A stretch of DNA of 64,000 nucleotides, taken from Selaginella moellendorffii (lineage: Eukaryota > Streptophyta > Lycopodiopsida > Selaginellales > Selaginellaceae). Below are positions 22,355 through 32,916 of this stretch, piece after piece. The stretch is from assembly GCF_000143415.4 (NCBI RefSeq), contig NW_003314324.1, positions 140,655 through 204,654 on the forward strand, in the 5' to 3' direction. A model generated the notes under the pieces. The model was not told where the DNA came from and searched no databases. It was given only the letters and a program-made list of their open reading frames with translations. Position 1 is the stretch's first letter, and each line of letters starts with the position of its first letter. The translations under genes and the position numbers were made by a program.

Positions 22355-25300
22355 TGTTCCTTAGTCCGACTTTTATTGGTGCTCAAGTATATCACCACTA
22401 GTGTTGGCATCGGAAGGTCCGAGGAGTGGGCCTATCCTTGAGGAGTAGCAAGTCGGGAAGACATGGCTCTCCATTACAGTTCATGTGTGAACTTGTAGAC
22501 GAGGTGGTGGATAGAAAAGGGCCAATAATGGAACGACTTTGGGATCTTGGGAACAGTGCAAGGTTTTCCTCATTGAGTTGAGGATGTGATCCGGATGAGC
22601 ATTTGTCTCAGCAAATTGGCTAAGGTTGTTGTGGTAAACAACTAAAGTTGGGATCATGGGAAAGATAGAGACTCCAAAACAATAAAGGAGTCACAAGATT
22701 ATCCTCATATAGTTGAGGTTGGTGCTCATGAATGTGAGACCAAAGGTAATGACTGTGGGAGGTCAAATACGGAAGAGGACTCAAGTCCTTGAAATGGTAG
22801 CCGGGGCTACCTTTAATAAATGCTGGAAAAACCCAAGGAATTGGGGGGTGTACTTAGAGATGAGTTGGTATTCTCATCACATGGACAAGTAGTCCTAAGG
22901 GGCAAAGGTTGCCTAGAGAACAAAATCAAGTGTCGGAGTAACACTTGTGAAAATAGTCCTTTTGAGTAGGACAGGAATGCAAGAAGTGTATTCCAGTGAG
23001 CTAGTGCCTCACAAGTAGGACCTTACATGTCTGTGGATTAACCAAGTCCAAAACTGCTGGATGACTCAAGTAGAGTCAAGGGATGGTCCTAAAAGGACTG
23101 ATGGAAGCATTTGGACTAATGTGTGTTGTACCCCACAAAGGATTGGGGGGGATCATAGGATCCAAGGATGAGAACAGAGGGTATTTCATTGATGGCAAAA
23201 TGTGCTATGCTAAAGTTATGGGAAAGGTGTTCCCAGAAGAAAACAACTTTGACATAAAGTTGTGTGTGACCTCTATAGGGCAGTGCTAATGGATGGTTGG
23301 CATGAGAAAGAGCGGTGTTGGTCTTGGCAAAGACTTAGACACGAAGGGGAAATGTCATAGAGGTAGGCTCGTGGAGCCGATGGTGTGGAGACACCAAATG
23401 TGCCAAGGTGTGATACCTTAAGGCTATGTTGGTGGGTTCATGAGAACCCCTTGCCAAAGGAATCCCAATGGAAATGGGAATGGCATAGCCTAAGCTGCAG
23501 AGCATGCAATTGGAGTGTGGTGACCCAGATAATGATGGAGGTGTGAAAGCACCAAGCAATGAGTTGTAGGACTTGACAACTATGAGGCAACTAAGCCAGA
23601 GGTGCAAAATAACTGGTTAAACGGGTAGAAGGTAGCTACCTAAGACTTCTTAATAGCATAAGGAAGTTGGATATACCCTTACGGGGGATAAGTTGCTTGT
23701 GTTGCGATATAGTAAGTCAATGTCATAAAAGGAAATACTCGTTGTCAAGAAAGCCATCATTGGGACACCCGGACACTCTAGAACACTAGAAGGTGGTGTT
23801 TGATGTCGCGAGGGCAATGGATAAAGCCCAAGGGACTAAGTCCCTAGTGAATGATGGATAGAAGGTGCTATCCAAATGTCCAAGGTTGCGGAGACAGGAG
23901 AGGACTGTCTACCCGAGTTGGACAAAGCCAAAAATGGAATTTTGGCAAGGCTAGTGATGGGCATGTAAAGGCCCATAAGCAACAATGTAATCCCAGTGTG
24001 TGAGATTATAAGGTGAGCATACCCGGATTGAGGAACCACTCCCTAGGCTACTGGGTAGGTTCATCCCTAAGAATACTTGCTAAAGCGTGATAGAAAGTGC
24101 AAAGCTATTCTCCTGGTCTGGAGGAGAATGACCAAAGGAAAGGTGTGAAGCCAAAAAGCAAGGAGTAAGGGGATAGAACCGAACCATAGGAATCAAAGGG
24201 CATAACCAAGGTTGGTTATGCCAGCTGAGAGTGGAGAATTAAGTGGGGGCTCAAGGGTGTTGCCGCTAGCAACCGTGATGCCATGGAGAGTCTAAAATAT
24301 GGAATTGTCCATGTTAGACTATGTGGCATTTTGAAAGCTTGCAAAAAGGGAGGCCTTAGCAAGCTGAGGGACAGAGTTCCTTCAAGGTTCCCAAAGACGA
24401 TTCCAGGTAGCTTAGTACCTAGAAAGGCCAAGTGTAAATGGTTCATGGAACGCGCGAAATCAGAGTGGCGCAGCAGAAGCGTGGTCTTGAAGCTTGCCAT
24501 GAGGCAAGGCTATCAAGGTTAGGGAAGTAGTTCCCGAGTGTTCAAAGAGAGGGCTTTGAACGAAAGTCGATGGTCAAGGACTTTCACGCTTATGCAGGAA
24601 CCATGTTACCGTGGTCGGAGGACTTGCCAAGCGAGATTGGCACGTCGGGGGAACAAATACCCTAGTTGAAGGTGATAACTTCAAAAAGGGTGGGCCATGG
24701 GGCCAAGCATGGAGGAGTCCATGCATGATCACAGACATGTCAAGTGAGAGGACTTGGCAGTGTGGAGGAACTAGGTTCTTAAACTGTGATCTGTAGCGCG
24801 CTTTAAAAATAAGTTGGTGCACCGGCGTGGGGAGTCACGCCAGGCATCTTGTGTGATGCCGTCCGTAGATGCATATACGGAGGTTGGGTTCGAGTCCCGA
24901 CCCTCTAGTGCTTGGGTTCGAGTCCCAAATCACTAGGGCGTGGTGATGGTTTGGAATATGAGGACACTCCTATTTCGGTGGTCATGGACTCTCAGTGGGG
25001 AAACTGGTTTGGGCACACCGCCAAGCGAGGGATGCCTCGGAGTCGTGATGCACGGTTAGATTGCTTAGTGTGAAAGCTCGGCATATCTAACTTGAACGCT
25101 TTGGTGCAAGTGGCACCAAGGACGTGGTGAGTGAGATGGGGACACCTAATCTCAGTTGCTATGGACCCTTGGCCGGAAGGGCTGGCTTGGGCACACCGCC
25201 AAGTGTGGGGGATGCCCCCGGGGTCGTAGTTAACAAGTTAAAGGTCTGGAAGACCTAGTACTTATTGGCAAACCTGTTAAGGTGTCGAGGTGAGATCACT

Positions 25301-26407
25301 AGGTGATCTTGTGGCTAAATAGGGACAAGGTCCTTGTTTGGGTTAAGGAATAAGGTTCCTAGTTCAAAGTGTTGATTTGAACTATTGATGATGGTGTGGC
25401 TTGGTCAAGGTGACCAAGTGGGAAAAGCACCTTAGGGAAATGAGCTATGTCATTGCGATGGCATAGTGTGTCCAAGGAAAGTAGTCTCTAAAGAGACCCA
25501 TGAGAGGGTCACAAAGTTGGGCCGAGGATAGAGCCCACAGCAAAAGATGCTAAAAGAGACTTACTAGGGGTGAACACCCTAGTCTTGGCAAAGCAGAGCC
25601 TTTGCTATGGAATCAAAAGAATACCTCAAGGAGGGAGGTAGAGATTCGATGTTGCTTGGTGGACCAATCAACGGATAGGAGCAAAAGATGAGTGGCCAAG
25701 ATAGGGCCGTGGAATCCCTGGGAAGGAATCCAAGTGACAAAGTTAGGCAAGGAACACTAATGTGTTGGACGCTAACAAATTGCGGGAAAGGAAGTGTGTT
25801 TCCAAGGATGGATTCTGAATTGCTCCGATTTGGCGAAAGTGGAAGCTCCAAGGGAGGGAGCGGTAAGGTAGCCAAATGATAGGGCGATGGACAACCCTAG
25901 CACAAAGTGTGATAAATGGAACTTAGTGCCCAAGGTGGCACGAAATAGAAGAGAGGATGATGGTGCCCTCAAGTAATGAACTTCCTAGGATAGGGAAGTG
26001 GAGTCGCACAATCTGTGCAATGCAAGGTGTTGGAGACACCTAGGAAATTGACTTCCAAAAGTCAAAAGAGTAAAAGTTCCAAGGTGCAAACATTCACTAG
26101 AAGGAAATTGAGACTACTCAAGAAGGAGTAGTGGGATTGACTTAGAGAAGGGTCTTTAAGAGGTTTAGCGAGAATTAAACCAATAAAAGGAGAGAACCAC
26201 TACATGTGGTCCAATCAGTCTCTAAGTTGGGGAGACTACCCTCCTTAGAGGATAGGCAAGGCATGGTGAGCCTTTGGTGTCAAACCATTGAGGCATATGT
26301 AAAAGGCATGGTGAGCCTTCAATGTCAAACCATTGACAAATATTGGCTAGGTGCCAAGGATGGAAATGGTAACACATGTGAGTGTTACTTTACAAAATGG
26401 TTTACCG
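22355..26407 (+). other. LARD-A interior without coding capacity
   Basis: No frame above about 100 codons and no retroviral motif was found. Two degenerate copies of a module with GGGTTCGAGTCCC (tRNA T-arm-like) and GGGCACACCGCCAAG lie at about 24840-25040 and 25120-25240. The module also occurs in the chromovirus 3' region at about 29060-29250. Confidence 0.75.
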
Positions 26408-26447
26408 TTCGATGAGGACATCGAACTTCGTCTATGGGTGGTGGAGT
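26408..26447 (+). promoter_or_regulatory. LARD-A 3' hairpin and purine-rich tract
   Basis: GTTCGATG and CATCGAAC form a perfect 8-bp stem around AGGA. They are followed by TATGGGTGGTGGAGT directly before the 3' LTR. The same block precedes the chromovirus 3' LTR at about 29283-29322. Confidence 0.8.
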
Positions 26448-28293
26448 TGTGAGACACAAAATCCCTAGGCCCCAAAGTGGAGCCGGAAAGGGTGCCACGT
26501 GGTAGTGGCTGAAGCGAGAGCCAAACGAGCGTAACACGTTTGGACCAAAAGCTCCGACTTGAAAAGTCAAGAGCGGGAGTGGAACTCCCAAAGAAGTGCT
26601 CAAGGAACGAGCACGAAGCGAGCAAAAAGCAAGGCTCCAAAAAGGGACCCAAAAGGACCAACACATGACACGTGGAAGTGTCCGAGATGGACTCGAGTTG
26701 GAGTCCGAAGTGGAGTCCGAGATGGACTCGAGTTGGAGTCCAAATTGGAGTCCGAGATGGACTCGAGTTGGAGTCCGAAGTGGAGTCCGAGATGGACTCG
26801 AGTTGGAGTCCGAAGTGGAGTCCGAGATGGACCCGAGTTGGAGTCCGAAGTGGAGTCCGAGATGGACCCGAGATGGAGTCCGAGGTGGACCCGAGATGGA
26901 CCCGAAATGGAGTCTGAGATGGAGTCCGAGGTGGACCCGAGATGGACCCGAAATGGAGTCCAAGATGGAGTCCGAGATGGACCCGAGATGGAGTCCGAGA
27001 TGGACCCGAAATGGAGTCCGAGGTGGACCCGAGATGGACCCGAAATGGAGTCCGAGATGGACCCGAGATGGACCCGAAATGGAGTCCGAGATGGACCCAA
27101 GATGGAGTCCGAGATGGACCCGAGATGGAGTCCGAGATGGAGTCTGAGATGGAGTCCAAAGTCGAGACCGAGACCGGGACCGAGACCGAGACTGAGACCG
27201 AGATCGGGACCGAGAACGAGACCGAGGCCGAGGCCGAGACCGAGGCCGAGCCCGAGTCCGAGTCTGAGTCCGAGTCCGAGTCCGAGTTTGAGTCTGAGAG
27301 GGTGAAAGCCCAAAGCGTTCGTCTCCCAGACCCTGGGGGGTTTGGTGAGCTCCAAAAGTATAGTAGGGGGGAGGACTGCTGTTGAGCCAGTTTGGCCAGG
27401 AAAGGCCAGTTTGGCCCAGGAAGGCCAGACCCAGTGTTGGGTGATGAGCTGCCCACTGGGAAGTCCAAGACTAGAGTGAACACAGACCGACAAGTGGGGT
27501 AGCTTGGTGAAGTGTTCAAGAGCCGGCTCTAGTTCCCCCGGGAGATCGACTGGCCGATGCTCCCAGTCCAAGTGTGGGTGGCACTACCTACTTGGATACC
27601 TGGTGTGGCTCAACGGAACCCGCTCTAAGCCCATGGCTAGAGCACCCAAGGGCAGAAGGCGAGGAGAGTACCCAGGTGGCTCGCGTAAGGCCACGGTGTT
27701 CCGAAATGTTGTCCCAAAGGCCCAGACTGTGGAAAGGAAGAGGAGCAGTCCTCTGGGGTAGTGACCAAGGACATAGTCGTGTGGTGAGGAAGTCCCAGAG
27801 GACCATGGGACTTAGTGGTCGGGCCTGTGGGTCTCGATCCAGTGGCAGTGTTGGCAAACACGGCCAGGGGCAGAAAGGGACTTAGTGGGGACTGACAGAG
27901 GGATATTGGGGAAGGCTATTCCCCTTGTCGGTGGGCATCCTAAGGATGCTAAGGAGTGGATCTGAGATGACCACTCAGGGATGGTTTGCCTAGTCTTGGA
28001 GGGCCAAGACGGAGATGCAAGTGGTGTTGGACCACCAGTGTGACCAAGGTAAATGGGCATGGCCTTAGCGTAACGGGCCGGTACGTCGGTGATACCTTGG
28101 GGTGTCGATCATGGGATCGGACACGTGGAGCACTTGGACCAAGTGCTAAGGTTGAGTGGCATGGATGCCATTCTCGGGGCTAGCAAGCCCCAAGTCCTGA
28201 GTTGGACTTATGGAGGTTGTCAATGAGACTCCTCCAAGTGGTCAGAGGTGTGGTTAAGTGACTAAAGTAAAATGCAAAATTTAGTCGCTTACA
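26448..28293 (+). repeat. LARD-A 3' LTR
   Basis: A nearly identical partner of 20478-22339 without a gap. Its minisatellite (26679-27300) differs in unit number and in scattered bases from the 5' array. It ends in GCTTACA followed by the target copy GTTAC. Confidence 0.92.
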
Positions 28294-28930
28294 GTTACCC
28301 GCAGTGGAGGCATTCATGGCGGAAAGACTCAACATTTGGAATCTAGTGAGGGATTCCTTGGAACGGGCTCAACAAAGGCAAACCAAGTACGCGAACCAAA
28401 AGCACCGAGATGTAGAGTTCCAAGTTGGGGAGAAGGTGACCAAGAACCTCAGGCTACCAAGTGGGATCAGCCGGAAGTTGACCCAAAGGTAAAATGCATG
28501 TATTCCTGTAAATGAATTGATCTTGAGTTCCTTAAGAAGGTTCGCGGGGCCTTACGAGATTGAGGCACGAATCGGTAAAGTGGCTTACCGTCTCCGACTT
28601 CCTCGAGAGATGGGGAAGATGCACCCAGTGTTCCACGTGAACTTACTCAATCCGTACATTGAGGATCCGCTTCGCAAGAACCAAGTAAGACCTTCACCTG
28701 AGGTTATCCAAGGGGAAGAGGAATATGAAGTCGAGGCCATCTTCAATGCGCGCAAGAGCAAGTGACAAAGACGCGAGGTGAGAGAGTTCCATGTGAAGTG
28801 GAAAGGATTTCCACACTATGAAGCAACATGGGAACCAGAGGAAAACCTAGCGAATGCATGAGATCTAGTGGAGGAATTTCTGCAAGGCAGAACTCTATGT
28901 ACTTATGCAAAGTTCAATTAAAGTATCAAT
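28294..28930 (+). pseudogene. Chromovirus integrase C-terminus with chromodomain
   Basis: After LARD-A the integrase tail resumes: a LERAQQRQTKYANQKHRD-like stretch, then GPYEI and HPVFHVNLLNPY, then a chromodomain at about 28717-28887. All three aromatic cage positions of classical chromodomains are kept (Tyr in EEYEVEAI, Trp in VKWKGF, Tyr in HYEATWEP). Stops at about 28488, 28762 and 28859 inactivate it. Chromodomains guide such elements to histone H3 methylated heterochromatin. Confidence 0.88.
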
Positions 28931-29322
28931 TTGCGAAGTTGAGTAGTGACATATGTTGGGACCTGAAGGCACGTCGAAGGTAAGCTAATTAGCATGGGTT
29001 AGCTAGGTCGACCAAGTGTAGGGCACTACACCCAACTCCCCGTGGGGATGTCGAATCCATAGACGTATTCTACGGAGGTTGGGTTCGAGTCCCAACCCCC
29101 TAGTAAAGCAAGGCTGGGTTCAAGTCTCGACCTCATACTAGGGCGTGGTGAGGTGAGGGGTATAGGGACACCTATATTCCGTTGTCATGGGCTCTTGGCC
29201 GGGGAGGCTAACTTAGGCACACCGCTAAGTGGGGGGATGCCCCCGGAGACATGGTCAACAACTCGTATGATAAAAAGAGACGTTCGATGTGGGCATTGAA
29301 CTTCTTCCATAGGTGGTGGAGT
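28931..29322 (+). other. Chromovirus 3' non-coding region
   Basis: It holds the T-arm-like GGGTTCGAGTCCC module shared with LARD-A, then an imperfect hairpin (GTTCGATG/CATTGAAC) and the tract ATAGGTGGTGGAGT next to the LTR. Confidence 0.75.
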
Positions 29323-30445
29323 TGTAAGGAACTGACTCCCCGAGGTGTCGTAGGCTAAAGGATCCCCGAAAGCATAACCAAAATGACAAAGAGTTCATCG
29401 GATGGGACCGAGTTGAAGATTGAGTCCAAGACCGACTCTGAGACCGAGTTCGAGATAGGTCCGGGATCGAGTCCGAGGCCGAATCGGAGACTGAGTTCGA
29501 GACAAAGTTTGAGATCCGAATCGGGTCCAAGACCAAGTCCGAGGTCAAGTTCGAAGTCGAGTCCAAGATCGGGTCTGAGATCAAGTCCAAGATTGAGTCC
29601 GAGACCGAGTCCAAAGTCGGATCCGAGATCAAGTTCGAGACCGAGTCCGAATACTAATACGGGTCAAGGGGTGAAAGCCCAAAGCGTGCGTCTCCTAGGG
29701 CGGGGGGGGGGCTGCAGGGGGTTCCAAAAGTATAGTAGGGATAGTGAGGTCCAGGAACCAGTCTTGAAGGAACTCTCCAGTGGTGCTTCCAAATTGACTT
29801 GAGGTTGAGACTGGGGCCAAAGGGCCTTGGGTGGGAGTGAGCATGGGCTTGGATGGTGCGGAGGGGCCACCTAGGGAAGTGCTCAAGAGTAACTCCCACT
29901 CCTGAAAGGGAAACCGACTATGGTGCTCCCGGCTCATGTGGAGTGGTGCCCCACTTGAGTACCTTGTGGCTTATTGGTCCTTGCCCTTCCTAGGGGCTTG
30001 GGCCCTCCCTTCGGGATGGAAGTGGGGGGGTAGAGGTACCCATACCGGGCCGTTAGGCCACGGTGTTTCGCCCCGATGTCCCGAAGCAAATGTTGCACCC
30101 AAGGCTTGGGATTTAGAGGGTCCTATGATCAAGTCTTGTTGTACCAAGAGGTGTTAGGAACATGGAGGCTTGGTGTGCTTGGTTGCTTGTGCCTGCAGGG
30201 AGTGTAGCCGAACCTTAAGTCTAGTCCAACCCGGGGAGGGGGATTGGGAGAGATTTGGGAATTCATGGATGGGTGGTTAACACTCCGTTGTTTGTGTAGT
30301 GAGTAGCTAAAACCAAATAGGACCAAGTAGGAGCTGGTACAATAAGTAGGAACCTTGGCGAGGGAACTTAGCACAAGCTAAGGCAGTGTTGGTCAGATAG
30401 ACGAGGTAAGCTAGCAAATTGGAAAGGAAAAATTTGTGACTTACA
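29323..30445 (+). repeat. Chromovirus 3' LTR
   Basis: TGTAAGGAAC...GACTTACA, 1123 bp, matches the solo LTR at 12729-13874. It holds a six-base minisatellite (29403-29655), the core GGGTGAAAGCCCAAAGCG and a poly-G run. Confidence 0.9.
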
Positions 30446-31178
30446 ACACCCTCACTATCATATCCTTTGTGTTAGTCTCAATTTGGTCCCAAATGTTATT
30501 TATAAAAAGTGTCTAGATTTGCTCATTTAGCATATCTCTGGAATGTAGAGATTGTCTTGAACACAATGGTGTTCGTGTCGTGTCCAAAACATGTGTTCCT
30601 CAGGGGGGGGGGGGGGAACGGGATGTGGGGTATTCCAAATGTATAGTAGGGATAGTGGGTAGATTGAGCATGGGTGACAAACTTAAGGCATAGTTTAGCT
30701 CCCCCTTGTGTGTCTGTTTCTTTGTTCTGCATCCAGCTTAGGTCTAAGCCCAAGTTCCACACCATACTAGCTGGTGGAGTACTCATATCCTTGCATTAGG
30801 CCACTAGTATGCTGAAATAGTGTCAAACTCCATTTAACTCTGTTTTGCGTGGTAGTCTTGGCATTAGGATGCTAGATGCTCTAAGACTGTTCCAAGTTGC
30901 TCCACACTCCTGTTCTTTTGCTCCTTAGGCTGTATGCTCAAGAGTCATTCTGTGCTCTAGTGGCATTACTCCTTGGCTCCATACTTGGGAGTTTGGCATT
31001 GTTCTTTCATTCAGTGGCCCAAGGCCCTAAAACTTGCGTTCTGCACCACTATCCTTTGGACACGTGGTATGTGGCATGTGGGATATGACACGTGGCATGT
31101 AGAGAGTTTAGGTTTCTCTTCATGGTTATCCTAAGGTAAATCACCATAGGATAAAGGGTAAAAATCACATGCACTACA
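30446..31178 (+). repeat. Old LARD-B 5' LTR, right part
   Basis: It matches the 3' two-thirds of the LTR at 34428-35573, starting at ACACCCTC and ending GCACTACA. It is cut on its left by the chromovirus LTR. Confidence 0.85.
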
Positions 31179-31271
31179 TTTGGTATCAAAGGATACGTCT
31201 CACGAGTACTATCCGATGAGATTGGGCAACTAGTTTCGTTACATACACAAAGATGAAAACGATGATTCGAG

Positions 31272-32916
31272 TGTAAGTGACTAATTTTTCCATTCTAGTT
31301 TAGTCACTTAACCACACCTCCGACCACTTGGAAGAGTCTTACTCACAACCTCCATAAGTTCTATTCCGGACTTGGGCATACTAGCCCCGAGAATGGCATC
31401 CCCGCCACTCAACCTTTGCACTTGGCCCAAGTGCTCCACATGTCCGATCCCAAGACCGACACCCAAAGGTACTACTAACATATCAGCTTGTTAGCTAAGG
31501 CCATGCCCATTCACTTTTGCTACACTGGTGGTCCAATACCACTTGCATCACAGTCTTGCCTCTCCAAAACTGGGCCATCCATCCATGAGTGGTCATCCCA
31601 GATCCACTCTTTAGCATCCTTAGGATGCCTACAGACATAGGGAATAGCCTTCCCCAATATCCCTTTGTCAATTCCTACCAAGTCCCTTTTCTATCCATGG
31701 CTATGTTCGCCAACACTGCCACTAGATCAAGGCCCGCAAGCTCGGCCACTAAGTCCCATTGTCCTCTGGAACTTCTTCACCACATGGCCATATCCTTAGT
31801 CACTACACTAGAGGACTGTTCCTCCTCCTTTCCTTAATTTGGGACTTCGGGATAACATTTCAAAACACTATGGCCCTACGCAAGCCCCGTGGGTACTCTC
31901 CCCACCTTCTGCATTTAGGTGCTCTAGCCATGGGCTTAGAGCGAGGTTCCATTGAGCCATGCCAGGTATCCAAGTAGCTAGTGCCACCCACACTTGGACT
32001 AGGAGCATCGGCCATTTGATCTCCCAGGGGAACTAGAGCTGGCTCTTGAATACTTCACCAAGTTACCCCACTTGTCAGTTCGTATTCACTCTAGCCTTGG
32101 ACGTCCCAGTGGCTATCCCATCACCCAACATCTGGGTACAGCCTTCTTGGGCCAAACTAGCCTTTCCGGGCCAAACTGGCCTTTCCTAGCCAAACTGGCT
32201 CCACTGGAGTCCTCCCCTACTATACTTTTGGAGCTCACCAAACCTCCCAGGGTTTGGGAGATGAATGCTTTGAGCTTTCACCCTCTTAGACTCGAACTCG
32301 GACTCGGACTTGGACTCAGACTCGGACTCGGATTCGGACTTGGGCTCGGTCTTGGCCTCGCCCTTGGTCTTGGCCTCACCCTTGGTCTTGGCCTTGGCCT
32401 CGGTCTCGGTCTCAGTCCCAGTCTCGATCTTGGTCTCAGTCCCGGTCTCGGTCTCGGTCTCGACTTCGGACTCCATCTCGGGTCCTTCTCGGATTCCATC
32501 TCGGGTCCATTTCGGACTCCATCTCGGGTCCATCTCAGTCCATCTCGGACTCCATCTCAGTCCATCTCGGACTCCATCTCGGGTCCATCTCGGACTCCAT
32601 CTCAGTCCATCTCGGACTCCATCTCGGGTCCATCTCGGACTCCATCTCGGGTCCATCTCAAGCTCCATCTCGGGTCCATCTCGGACTCCATCTCGGGTCC
32701 ATCTTGGTCCTCTTGTGTCTCTTTTCTAGAGACTCACTTATTGCTCATTTCATGCTTGTTCCTCGAACACTTCATTGGGAGTTCCACTCCCGCTTTCGAC
32801 TTTTCAAATTGGAGCTTTTAATCCAAATGTGTTATGTTTGTTTGGCTTTCGCTTTGGCCACTACCACATGGCACCCTTTTGGCTCCACTTTGGGGCTTAG
32901 GGATTTGTGTCTCACT
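31272..32916 (-). mobile_element. Solo LARD-A LTR, antisense
   Basis: The reverse complement matches LARD-A LTRs, including the minisatellite (here 32284-32705). Flanks are TCGAG (31267-31271) and CCGAG (32917-32921). The related, unoccupied site in the younger LARD-B at about 35660 reads ATCCGAGTGGG, which proves the insertion point. The last base of the terminal CA has changed to T. Confidence 0.88.

Larger units (their letters stand above)
20478..28293 (+). mobile_element. LARD-A: large non-autonomous LTR retrotransposon
   Basis: Two direct LTRs (20478-22339 and 26448-28293) with TGTGAGAC...GCTTACA ends flank a 4.1-kb interior. The 5-bp target duplication GTTAC is exact at 20473-20477 and 28294-28298. 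A primer binding site follows the first LTR and a purine-rich tract precedes the second. The interior has no gag or pol frame. Its 3' part resembles the chromovirus 3' non-coding region, so chromovirus proteins probably moved it. It lies in chromovirus integrase; without the insert and one target copy, the integrase frame is continuous across the site. Confidence 0.92.
16684..30445 (+). mobile_element. Ty3/gypsy chromovirus, 5'-truncated, split by LARD-A
   Basis: Gag, protease, reverse transcriptase, RNase H, integrase and a C-terminal chromodomain follow in order on the plus strand. After these come a 3' non-coding region, a polypurine-like tract and one LTR (29323-30445). The 5' LTR and the start of gag are missing. 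LARD-A (20478-28293) interrupts integrase. The right flank starts ACACC inside an old LARD-B LTR. In-frame stops are often TAA, TAG or TGA where the family has Gln or Arg codons, which fits decay of methylated cytosines. The copy cannot move by itself. Confidence 0.9.
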
